Shown one piece after another: positions 1 through 5,887 of a stretch of DNA of 10,258 nucleotides. The notes beneath the pieces are model-generated. The model searched no databases. It saw nothing but the letters and a program-made list of their open reading frames with translations, and had not been told where the DNA came from. The DNA is from Caulobacteraceae bacterium UBA6225 (GTDB lineage: Bacteria; Pseudomonadota; Alphaproteobacteria; Caulobacterales; Caulobacteraceae): contig DJWR01000100.1 in assembly GCA_002441055.1 (NCBI GenBank), positions 1 to 10,258 of the forward strand, given 5' to 3'. How positions within the stretch are numbered: the stretch's first letter is position 1; every line of letters starts with the position of its first letter. The translations under genes were made by a program, and so were the position numbers.

Positions 1-3
1 CTT

Positions 4-32
4 TCCGATCTGATTGCTTCAATCAGATCGGA
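4..32. repeat. Perfect 13-bp palindromic hairpin, probably the core of an alphaproteobacterial intergenic repeat
   Basis: Positions 4-16 and 20-32 are exact reverse complements (TCCGATCTGATTG / CAATCAGATCGGA) around the three bases CTT. The right flank runs into an A-rich stretch and then GGCTCTAA, which resembles the AAAATGCTCTA end of the neighbouring palindrome at 58-109. This suggests that it is one of two related elements in tandem, with its left end cut off by the window edge. Similar short palindromes are scattered between genes in many alphaproteobacteria; that placement is from memory, not a search. It lies downstream of yebC and could act in RNA processing or termination. Confidence 0.75.
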
Positions 33-63
33 TAAAAAGGGCTCTAAATCATAAAGTTAGAGC
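33..63 (-). terminator. Candidate intrinsic terminator downstream of yebC
   Basis: Read on the minus strand, the stem GCTCTAA (63-57) and TTAGAGC (47-41) encloses a nine-base loop and is followed directly by CCTTTTTATC. This is the layout of a Rho-independent terminator. The stem is only 7 bp with moderate GC, so it would be weak alone. On the plus strand the same hairpin is followed by ATTTTT, so it could work in both directions. Its TTAGAGC half is also an arm of the larger palindrome at 58-109, so the two structures compete for the same bases. Confidence 0.45.
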
Positions 64-109
64 ATTTTTCGATCCGATAACCGCATCACACTTATCGGAA
101 AATGCTCTA
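58..109. repeat. Interrupted palindrome with TAGAGCATTTT ends
   Basis: TAGAGCATTTT (58-68) is the exact reverse complement of AAAATGCTCTA (99-109). Inside it, CCGATAA (74-80) pairs with TTATCGG (92-98) around an 11-base loop. Five bases, TCGAT (69-73), are unpaired on the left arm only. Together this gives an 18-bp long hairpin with one bulge, far beyond chance, typical of a small non-coding mobile or REP-like repeat. It lies between the yebC stop and whatever gene follows off the left edge. Bases 110-194 next to it show nothing I can identify. Confidence 0.75.
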
Positions 110-194
110 GGACCGGGACGACATATGCGTTGAGCCATTCCACAGCCCATCAACGCGCCACCGGCCCGGAAGCTTCACGGGGACCGTCTGGACC

Positions 195-941
195 TCAGCC
201 GGCGTAGGTCTCCAGGTCGGCGTCAGAGACGTCATAGTTGCCATAGACGTTCTGGACGTCGTCATCGTCCTCCAGGGCGTCGATCAGCTTCATCAGCGTG
301 GCCACCGGCTCGCCCTCGACGGGCGTGAGCGTCTTGGGCCGCCAGGCGATGGCGGTCGACTTGGGTTCCCCCAGGGCCGCTTCCAGGGTCTGGGCCACGT
401 CGGAGAGGTCTTCGAAGGCGGTGTAGATGGTGTGGGTCTCCTCGTCGGACTCCACATCCTCGGCGCCGGCCTCGATGGCGGCCTCCATGATCTTGTCTTC
501 CGACCCGACGCTGGCCGGATAGACGATCTGGCCCACCCGGTCGAACATGAAGGAGACCGAGCCGGTCTCCCCAAGATTGCCGCCGTTCTTGGAGAAGATC
601 GCCCGCACATTGGCCGCCGCACGGTTGCGGTTGTCGGTCAGGGCCTCGACGATCAGGCCGACCCCGCCGGGGCCGAAGCCCTCATAGCGAATTTCCTCAT
701 AGGCCTCGGCGTCGGCGCCGGACGCCTTCTTGATGGCCCGGTCGATATTGTCCTTGGGCATGGACTCGGCCTTGGCGTTGGCCACGGCAAGACGCAGGCG
801 GGAGTTCATCGCCGGGTCGGGGAGCCCCGACTTGGCGGCGACGGTGATTTCGCGGCTGAGCTTCGAGAACAGCTTGGACCGCACCGAGTCGGCGCGGCCT
901 TTGCGGTGCATGATGTTCTTGAATTTGGAATGGCCGGCCAT
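195..941 (-). CDS. yebC: YebC/PmpR/TACO1 family protein
   Basis: This is a 248-residue protein of the usual length for the YebC family. It opens with the hallmark MAGHSKFKNI-HRKG segment, continues with the conserved EGFGPGGVGLIVEALTDNRNR region (about residues 87-106) and NGGNLGETGSVSFMF (119-133), and ends with an acidic ALEDDDDVQNVYGNYD stretch (222-237). I chose the ATG at 941 rather than an in-frame ATG at 1016 because MAGHSK is the family's N-terminus. The ribosome binding site is poor (AGGA about ten bases upstream). Family members were long annotated as DNA-binding regulators (PmpR of Pseudomonas). Mitochondrial TACO1 and recent bacterial work point instead to a ribosome-associated translation role, including relief of stalling at proline-rich stretches. 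It is cytosolic. In alphaproteobacteria the gene often lies near ruvC, which would fall off the left edge here; that cannot be checked. The identity is secure but the molecular role is less so. Confidence 0.96.
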   Translation of the reverse strand: MAGHSKFKNIMHRKGRADSVRSKLFSKLSREITVAAKSGLPDPAMNSRLRLAVANAKAESMPKDNIDRAIKKASGADAEAYEEIRYEGFGPGGVGLIVEALTDNRNRAAANVRAIFSKNGGNLGETGSVSFMFDRVGQIVYPASVGSEDKIMEAAIEAGAEDVESDEETHTIYTAFEDLSDVAQTLEAALGEPKSTAIAWRPKTLTPVEGEPVATLMKLIDALEDDDDVQNVYGNYDVSDADLETYAG

Positions 942-987
942 GGGAGGTCCTGGAGGTCTTGGTCTGGTCTGTAGCGATGGAGCGCCG

Positions 988-1016
988 CTTCTAGCGTCCG
1001 TCGGAGCGCAAGGCAA
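988..1016 (-). promoter_or_regulatory. Candidate sigma-70 type promoter for yebC
   Basis: On the minus strand TTGCCT (1016-1011) is followed by a 17-base spacer and TAGAAG (993-988). This would start transcription about 40 bases before the yebC start codon. It lies in the 99-base gap between the short-chain dehydrogenase stop and yebC, a gap large enough for a separate promoter. The match to consensus is partial and such matches occur by chance, so this is a weak call. Confidence 0.3.
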
Positions 1017-1040
1017 AACCCTGCGCCCCTTCGAACGCGC

Positions 1041-1832
1041 CTACCGGGGACCGCCGCGCTTACCCACCGGGTGCGAGGAGGAGAGGCCGCCATCCACGGC
1101 GATGGCCTGGCCGTTCACATAGGAGGCCTCGTCGCTGGCCAGGAACAGCGCCATATGGGCGATCTCGTCCGGGACGCCGGCCCTGGTCAGCGGATTGAGC
1201 TGGCCGATCCGGCCCTCGCTGCCCCGGGACCGGGCGTAGTCGAAGACGCTCTGGGTCATGCCGGTCTCGATCAGGCCCGGGCAGACGGCGTTGACCCGCA
1301 CGCCGGTCCCATAGAGCTCGTTGGCCGCCGTGGTCGCCAGGTTGATCACCCCGGCCTTGGAGGCGGAATAGGAGGCGGGGCCCGCGCCCGAGCGGATGCC
1401 GGCCACCGAGGCCGTGCAGATGATCGAACCCTTGCCCTTGGGGATCATCACCTTGCTGGCGTGCTTGATGGCCAGGAAGGGGCCGATCAGGTTGATCCGC
1501 AGCACCTCGGTCCAGATCTCCGGCGTCAGCTCGAAGAAGGGCGTCGGCCCGCCGGTGATCCCGGCATTGGCATAGACGGCGTCCAGGCCGCCGAACTCGT
1601 CCACCGCCCGCTGGATGTAGGACTGCACAAAGGCCTCGTCGCCGGCGTCGCCGGTCATGGCGATGGCCTGGCCGCCATGGGCCTGGATGGAGGCGGCGGT
1701 CTCTTCCACGGCCTCGGCCCGGTCGACGCAGATGACCCGGGCCCCTTCGCGCGCAAACAGGCTGGCGCTGGCCCGGCCGATGCCGCTGGCTGCGCCGGTG
1801 ACCACGGCTGAAAAGCCTTCAAGACGTCCCAT
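1041..1832 (-). CDS. Classical short-chain dehydrogenase/reductase (SDR), probably NAD-dependent
   Basis: This 263-residue protein is a complete classical SDR. It carries the cofactor motif TGAASGIG (12-19), the NAG motif (89-91), catalytic Asn114, Ser142, Tyr155 and Lys159 (in YSASK), the PG turn (185-186) and a C-terminal VDGG (247-250 region). An aspartate at the end of the second beta strand (VICVD, Asp37) favours NAD(H) over NADP(H) by the usual family rule. It should interconvert an alcohol and a ketone in the cytosol; the substrate cannot be read from sequence. The ATG at 1832 has AGGAG six bases upstream. It starts 23 bases after the hydrolase stop and so is very likely co-transcribed with it. 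The 3-oxoacyl-ACP reductase (FabG-like) label that databases often give such proteins is not specifically supported. Confidence 0.93.
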   Translation of the reverse strand: MGRLEGFSAVVTGAASGIGRASASLFAREGARVICVDRAEAVEETAASIQAHGGQAIAMTGDAGDEAFVQSYIQRAVDEFGGLDAVYANAGITGGPTPFFELTPEIWTEVLRINLIGPFLAIKHASKVMIPKGKGSIICTASVAGIRSGAGPASYSASKAGVINLATTAANELYGTGVRVNAVCPGLIETGMTQSVFDYARSRGSEGRIGQLNPLTRAGVPDEIAHMALFLASDEASYVNGQAIAVDGGLSSSHPVGKRGGPR

Positions 1833-1855
1833 GAAAATCTCCTGCGAAAATGGCT

Positions 1856-2692
1856 TCAGCGCGCCCGCTCGGCGGCGGCGACAATAGCGTCAATGATGGT
1901 GTCATAGAGGGGTTCGGGCAGGTCATGGCCCATGCCGGGTATGATGCGCAGCTCCGCCCCCGGGATCGCCTTGGCTGTCGCCTCGCCGCCGGCCTTCGGG
2001 ACCAGGGGATCGGCCTCGCCATGCAGCACGACGGTGGGCACGTTCAGCTTTGTGAGCTTTTCCGTGCGGTCTCCGCTGGCCCCGATGGCCCCGCGCTGGC
2101 GTTGAACACCTTTGGGATTATAGGCCCGGCGCATCTCCGACAGCACCCGCTCACGCAGGGCCTCGTCCGACCAGGGGTAGGCTGGGCTGCCGATCGTCCT
2201 GGCGTTCTTCATGCCGTGGGCGACAAAGGCCTCTTCGTCCACGGTGGGGTCTGGCGCCACCTGGGTCAGAACGGCGGCGGCCTCGGGCGTTGCGTCCAAC
2301 GTCCCCGGCGCGCCGGTGGCGGACATGATCGAGGTCAGCGAGCGAACTCGGTCTGGATGCTCGATCGCCACCGTTTGGGCGATCATGCCGCCCATGGAGA
2401 CGCCGACCACATGGGCGGTCTTGATCTTGAGGTGGTCCAGCAGGCCTGCGGCGTCGGCGGCCATGTCCGACAGGGTGTAGCGGTCGCCGGACTGGAACCA
2501 GGTGGACAGGCCGACGTCCCGGTTGTCGAAGCGGATGGCGCGGTAGCCGCGGGCGACCAGCTTCTCGCAGAAGGGGACGGGCCAGCGGGTCATCTGCGAC
2601 CCCAGACCGTTGATCAGCAGGATGGGCGGAGCCTCGTCCGGGCCGAAGGTCTCGTACTCGATCTCAATGCCGTTGACGGCGGCGCGGGGCAT
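1856..2692 (-). CDS. Alpha/beta-hydrolase, esterase-like
   Basis: This is a 278-residue alpha/beta-hydrolase. The catalytic triad is visible: Ser99 in the nucleophile elbow GVSMG (97-101), Asp228 in GEADPLVP (225-232), and His256 in PGMGHDLPEP (252-261). ILLINGLG (25-31 region) lies where the oxyanion-hole loop is expected, and FDNRDVGLST (55-64) is a pattern common in the aclacinomycin methylesterase (RdmC)-like group. It has no signal peptide, so it is probably cytosolic. The start at 2692 is chosen because GGGAGG lies five bases upstream and because MPRAAVNGIEIEYE fits the family's first strand; an in-frame ATG at 2743 would add 17 residues that do not. The neighbours suggest hydrolysis of an ester or lactone in the same pathway as the two oxidoreductases. 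The substrate is unknown. Confidence 0.92.
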   Translation of the reverse strand: MPRAAVNGIEIEYETFGPDEAPPILLINGLGSQMTRWPVPFCEKLVARGYRAIRFDNRDVGLSTWFQSGDRYTLSDMAADAAGLLDHLKIKTAHVVGVSMGGMIAQTVAIEHPDRVRSLTSIMSATGAPGTLDATPEAAAVLTQVAPDPTVDEEAFVAHGMKNARTIGSPAYPWSDEALRERVLSEMRRAYNPKGVQRQRGAIGASGDRTEKLTKLNVPTVVLHGEADPLVPKAGGEATAKAIPGAELRIIPGMGHDLPEPLYDTIIDAIVAAAERAR

Positions 2693-2727
2693 GGCGGCCT
2701 CCCGATAATTCGGATGAAGGAGCGTGT

Positions 2728-2756
2728 GGACGGCGCAGGCCACGCCCGCGCCGTCC
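2728..2756. other. GC-rich hairpin between the oxidoreductase and hydrolase genes
   Basis: GGACGGCGC (2728-2736) and GCGCCGTCC (2748-2756) are perfect complements around an 11-base loop. The loop can itself pair as GGC/GCC. On the minus strand the hairpin lies just after the oxidoreductase stop and about 35 bases before the hydrolase start. There is no T-run after it, so it is not a standard intrinsic terminator. It could stabilise or punctuate the message between the two genes, or reflect GC-rich chance pairing. Confidence 0.45.
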
Positions 2757-2769
2757 GATCATGGGTCGA

Positions 2770-3735
2770 TCAGGGGACCAGAACCACCCGGCCGACAGCC
2801 TTGCGGCTCTCGATATAGGCGTGCGCGCCGGCGGCGTCCGAAAGGGGGAATTCCTTGTCGATGATAACTTCCAGCTCGCCCTTGGCGGCGTCTTCGATCA
2901 GCTGCTGGATGTTGTCGTGCACCCGGTCGGTGCCGATCTCGGCGCCGAGGAAGACGCCCGACAGGGTGCGGTTGCCGCCCATCATGGTGCCGACATCGAC
3001 GACCATGGGCTCGCGCCCGGCCGCGCCGACCATGGAGACCCGGCCGCGATAGGCCAGGGAATTGATCGAGCCCTGCAGGGTGGATCCGCCGACGGAATCG
3101 ACGACCACGTCGACGCCCTTGTTGTCTGTGAGGCGCTTGACCTCCTTCACCACGTCGTCACGGGTGTAGTTGATGCCGTGGTCGAGGCCGAGGCGCTTGA
3201 GCTTCTCCAGCCGCTCGTCTGACGAAGCGGTGGCCAGGATGAGGCCCGCACCGGCCCGCTTGGCCAGCTGAATGGCGGCCACGCCCACGCCAGAGGCGCC
3301 AGCCTGGACCAGGACGGTCTCGCCCTTCTTCATGCGGCCGAACTCGAACAGGCAGTCATGGGCCGTGCCAAAGGTGACCGGAATAGCGGCGGCCTTGCGC
3401 ACATCGAAGCCATCCGGAATCGGCCAGCAGTTGCGCGCCGGGACCGAGCGCAGCTCGGCGTGGCTGCCCCAGTTGTTCACCGTGGCGACCTTCTGGCCGA
3501 CCTTCACATTGGTGACCTGCTCGCCGATTTCGATGATCTCGCCGGCGGCCTGATAGCCGACCACATGCGGATTGGTCATCAGCGGCCCGCGCCAGCGATT
3601 CAGCGTGTCGCCGCCCTCAATGGCGATGGCCTCGACGCGGATAATGACGCCCTTGGGATGGCAGACCGGGTCCGGGATTTCCTCGTACTTCAGGACCTCG
3701 GGACCCCCGTTCTCGTAATAGACGGCAGCCTTCAT
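2770..3735 (-). CDS. Zinc-independent medium-chain dehydrogenase/reductase, quinone oxidoreductase-like
   Basis: This 321-residue protein has the MDR layout. An N-terminal GroES-like domain (about 1-120) begins MKAAVYYENGGPEVLKYEE, and a Rossmann cofactor domain follows with the nucleotide-binding loop AGASGVGVAAIQLAKRAGA (145-163). The C-terminal KAVGRVVLVP is typical of the quinone oxidoreductase/crotonyl-CoA reductase-related branch. The usual zinc-binding cysteine cluster of alcohol dehydrogenases is absent (only Cys25, Cys103 and Cys128 are seen), so it should be zinc-less and reduce quinones or activated double bonds, most likely with NADPH. The start at 3735 follows an AGGGAG ribosome binding site. 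It is the first gene of the minus-strand cluster, 77 bases ahead of the hydrolase. A palindrome 25 bases upstream of the start may control it. Confidence 0.92.
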   Translation of the reverse strand: MKAAVYYENGGPEVLKYEEIPDPVCHPKGVIIRVEAIAIEGGDTLNRWRGPLMTNPHVVGYQAAGEIIEIGEQVTNVKVGQKVATVNNWGSHAELRSVPARNCWPIPDGFDVRKAAAIPVTFGTAHDCLFEFGRMKKGETVLVQAGASGVGVAAIQLAKRAGAGLILATASSDERLEKLKRLGLDHGINYTRDDVVKEVKRLTDNKGVDVVVDSVGGSTLQGSINSLAYRGRVSMVGAAGREPMVVDVGTMMGGNRTLSGVFLGAEIGTDRVHDNIQQLIEDAAKGELEVIIDKEFPLSDAAGAHAYIESRKAVGRVVLVP

Positions 3736-3759
3736 GGCGCTCTCCCTAATGACTTAAAA

Positions 3760-3769
3760 CAAACGTTTG
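3760..3769. promoter_or_regulatory. Candidate operator CAAACGTTTG upstream of the oxidoreductase operon
   Basis: CAAACGTTTG is a perfect 10-base palindrome in an AT-richer patch, 25-34 bases upstream of the minus-strand start at 3735. A central CG with A/T-rich flanks is seen in operators of LacI-family repressors (the PurR box has the same core) and of several TetR-family repressors. The position would overlap the core promoter, which fits repression. No regulator gene lies in the window. Chance occurrence cannot be excluded for ten bases, but it is the clearest palindrome in this divergent 185-base intergenic region. Confidence 0.45.
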
Positions 3770-3850
3770 ACGCCAAGCCTTCCCATGACCGCGCCTCTCC
3801 CGCAAGGCGCCGGAAACGGGTGGGCGGCCCTGCCTAGTCCGTTTGGATCA

Positions 3851-3867
3851 TGCGGCGTCCCGCCGCA
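3851..3867. other. Short GC hairpin in the divergent intergenic region
   Basis: TGCGGCG (3851-3857) and CGCCGCA (3861-3867) pair perfectly around TCC, about 54 bases upstream of the exported-protein start at 3921. It is not followed by a T-run on either strand. It could lie in the leader of the plus-strand transcript. Apart from this and the palindrome at 3760, I see no clear promoter in 3736-3920. Confidence 0.35.
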
Positions 3868-3920
3868 GGGATCAGGAATGAGGACAACACGACCTCGTTC
3901 CCCGTCCAAGGCCATCCCCC

Positions 3921-5096
3921 ATGCGCCTCACAGCTTTCCGCCCTCCCGGGGCTCCCGCGGCCCTGGCCGCCGCCCTGCTGCTGGCCCCGTCGAGCGCGGC
4001 GCTCGCCCAGGCCGATCCGTTCGGCGCCCTCTACAACCCGCCCCCAGGCGCCCCCCAGGCCAAGGAGGCTTCGTCTGGCCGCACGGGCTCCACCTCGGTC
4101 GGCGGGGCCGTGGGGCGCAGCTACGCCAACGCCCAGGCCAGCGGTCAGGTCAGCCTCGCCCAGCTGGACATGATGCCGGATATTGCACCGCCCCTGCCGG
4201 TGGCGCTGCAGGGCCACGCAACCCGCTACCTGGCCAACCGACCCAGGATTGTCATCCCAGGCTACACCCTCGCCTTCGTTCAGGGCGCGTCCGCCAGCGC
4301 CTTTGGCGGCGGGGCCGGTCTTGACACCAATCAGCGCCGGACCCAGATCGCCACCCGCCTGGTGGGCCTGACCGACGCCATGGCCCAGGATCTGGCCGAC
4401 GCGGCCCATGCCGACCTGGTGGCGCAGCTTGAGGCCGCTGGCTTTGAGGTGATTGATCCGGCGGCCTTCCAGGCATCGGACCAGATGCGTGGCCTGTCGC
4501 GGTACGACGGCCCGGTTGGCGGCCAGGGGATCATCGACAGCCGGGCCACCAAGGCCTGGGTCGCCTATGGCCCCCGCGCCCTGCCGATCATCAAGGGGCA
4601 CGCCTTCGAGACCGGCATGGGCGCTGTGGCGGCCTCTGGCGCGCTGATGCGATTTGGCCGCGCCAGCCGCGACCTGGACGCCATCATCATCACCCCCCGG
4701 GTGCTGGTCGACTATATCGACATGGAGAGCACCGGCCGCCGCACCTATAGCGGCTCGGCCTCGGTGGAGGCTGATCTGAGGTTCGGGATCAATCCTGTCT
4801 CAAAGGTCGATTTCGTCTGGGGCAACAACAACGGCGGGGCCATGCCCGGCTGGTTCACCACCAAGGGCGCCTATACCCCTCAGCCCTTTGGCATCCTCGC
4901 CCAGACGGCCGATCGCTCCGACTCCATCGCCACCCACAACGCCTTGGTCAGCATCGGCTTCAGCTCCGTCTATCGCCAGAGCCTCGTCTATGACGCCGAG
5001 GTTTCGCCCAAGCGCTACGCCGCGCTGAGCCGGGCTGCGGTCCAGGGCTTCAATGCCGCCCTGGTGGCCGAGATCCGCAAGGCCCGTGGCCAATGA
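3921..5096 (+). CDS. Exported protein of unknown function (391 aa)
   Basis: I do not recognise this protein's family. The N-terminus (MRLTAFRPPG, then a hydrophobic Ala/Leu run and ALAQA at 27-31) is a Sec-type signal peptide with likely cleavage after residue 29 or 31. A Pro/Gly-rich linker (about 32-65) follows. The rest looks like a folded domain: PRIVIPGYTLAFVQGA (108-123), a predicted amphipathic helix and strand (LTDAMAQDLADAAHADLVAQL to GFEVIDP, 150-180), DAIIITPRVLVDYIDME (253-269), SVEADLRFGINP (281-292) and a Gly/Asn-rich GNNNGGAMPG (301-310). No cysteine is visible, which suits a protein outside the cytoplasm without disulfides. The start has only a modest AAGG nine bases upstream. 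It probably works in the periplasm or outer envelope and is likely co-transcribed with the next gene, 35 bases downstream. Codon bias marks the plus frame as coding. Confidence 0.85.
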   Translation: MRLTAFRPPGAPAALAAALLLAPSSAALAQADPFGALYNPPPGAPQAKEASSGRTGSTSVGGAVGRSYANAQASGQVSLAQLDMMPDIAPPLPVALQGHATRYLANRPRIVIPGYTLAFVQGASASAFGGGAGLDTNQRRTQIATRLVGLTDAMAQDLADAAHADLVAQLEAAGFEVIDPAAFQASDQMRGLSRYDGPVGGQGIIDSRATKAWVAYGPRALPIIKGHAFETGMGAVAASGALMRFGRASRDLDAIIITPRVLVDYIDMESTGRRTYSGSASVEADLRFGINPVSKVDFVWGNNNGGAMPGWFTTKGAYTPQPFGILAQTADRSDSIATHNALVSIGFSSVYRQSLVYDAEVSPKRYAALSRAAVQGFNAALVAEIRKARGQ

Positions 5097-5131
5097 CCTT
5101 CCTCTTTCACAACCACCTCTTGGAGACCCCA

Positions 5132-5713
5132 ATGATGAAGCGCTTGTTCTGCGCCACGGCCGCCCTGGCGCTGGCCGCCGGCGCCGCGGTCGCCCAGACC
5201 CCCGAGGCCGCCGCCGTTCCGCCGGCCCCCGCTGCGGCTGAGACTCCCGCGCCGGTGGCGAGCCCGCCCCCTGCGGCCGCCCCTGCCGCCCCCGCGGCGG
5301 CGCCTGCGGCCCCGGTCATTGATCCCAATGTCTACCAGGTGCTGCGACCGGGCGACCGGGCCATGAGCTGCGAGCAGATCGGCGCCGAGGCCAACACGCT
5401 GAACGCCATGCTGATGGCTCAGCAGGCCGAAGCCGCCAAACAAGCCCAGCGGGCCAAGCAGGGCCGGGGCATGGCCGGCGGCTTGGCCAGTGGCGTCCTG
5501 GGCGGCGCGGCCCGTTACGGGCTGGCCCGCGGCATGGTGGGTGGGGCGTTCAGCCCCTTCGCCGCCCAGGCCCTGAGCGCGGTGGCCGATTCCACCTCCC
5601 AAGCCGTGGGTCAGGCGGTCGCCGCCGGCGGGGATGTGGCCGCGCCGACCGTGTCGCCAGAACAACAGCGGATGAACCACCTTCTGGGGATCTACCGCGA
5701 AAAGGGCTGTTAG
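5132..5713 (+). CDS. Exported Pro/Ala-rich protein of unknown function (193 aa)
   Basis: I do not recognise the family. The signal peptide MMKRLFCATAALALAAGAAVAQ (cleavage near residue 21-22) is followed by a low-complexity Pro/Ala tract (about 23-61). A small domain follows, with LRPGDRAMSCEQIGAEANTL (71-90), a Gln/Ala/Lys-rich helix (95-110), a glycine-rich stretch (111-138, with GG and GxxxG spacings that could pack in or on a membrane) and a C-terminal segment ending in YREKGC. Cys80 and the terminal Cys193 could form a disulfide once exported. I chose the ATG at 5132 because GGAG lies six bases upstream and because the signal peptide starts there; the upstream ATG at 5093 overlaps the previous stop and adds a non-signal sequence. 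A second ATG directly follows at 5135. It probably forms a pair with the upstream exported protein and ends before a strong terminator. Confidence 0.82.
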   Translation: MMKRLFCATAALALAAGAAVAQTPEAAAVPPAPAAAETPAPVASPPPAAAPAAPAAAPAAPVIDPNVYQVLRPGDRAMSCEQIGAEANTLNAMLMAQQAEAAKQAQRAKQGRGMAGGLASGVLGGAARYGLARGMVGGAFSPFAAQALSAVADSTSQAVGQAVAAGGDVAAPTVSPEQQRMNHLLGIYREKGC

Positions 5714-5778
5714 GAGCGTCCTTACCCCTGTGGGGGCGTCGGCCGGGCTTGGGGGAGTTCCGGCCTCATCCTGACGGA

Positions 5779-5815
5779 GAGAGCGCAGTCCTTGGCTGCG
5801 CTCTCATTCGTTTTG
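5779..5815 (+). terminator. Strong intrinsic terminator after the exported gene pair
   Basis: GAGAGCGCAG (5779-5788) and CTGCGCTCTC (5796-5805) form a perfect 10-bp GC-rich stem with a seven-base loop, followed by ATTCGTTTT. This is a good Rho-independent terminator for the two plus-strand exported-protein genes and separates them from the patatin gene. Just upstream, GGCCGG (5741-5746) and CCGGCC (5760-5765) can form a second, weaker hairpin. Confidence 0.8.
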
Positions 5816-5887
5816 GGCGTCGGCGTGGACATGGCCGGCCAGGCGCCCGATCCTTGCGCAAAGTCAGAACAGGCGTGGGAGGTTTCG

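Noticed and set aside
942..1016. Longer N-terminus for YebC from an upstream ATG
   Set aside because: The extra 25 residues are Pro/Arg-rich and unlike the family, whose members begin MAGHSK; the candidate promoter also lies in this stretch.
1071..1811. A 246-codon plus-strand open frame opposite the SDR gene
   Set aside because: Antisense shadow of a complete SDR with all catalytic residues; its own translation shows no recognisable domain.
1850..2818. A 322-codon plus-strand open frame opposite the hydrolase gene
   Set aside because: It mirrors the minus-strand hydrolase, which has a full catalytic triad and ribosome binding site. The translation is a low-complexity Gly/Ala/Asp/Val/Arg mix with no motifs, typical of antisense frames in GC-rich DNA.
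3834..4601. A 255-codon minus-strand open frame opposite the first exported protein
   Set aside because: The plus-strand frame has a signal peptide and better codon-position bias; the minus frame is Gly/Arg/Ala-rich with no motif.
5093..5131. Upstream start for the 193-residue exported protein, overlapping the previous stop
   Set aside because: It would put a non-hydrophobic, His/Phe-rich stretch ahead of a perfect signal peptide, and the GGAG site is correctly spaced only for the ATG at 5132.
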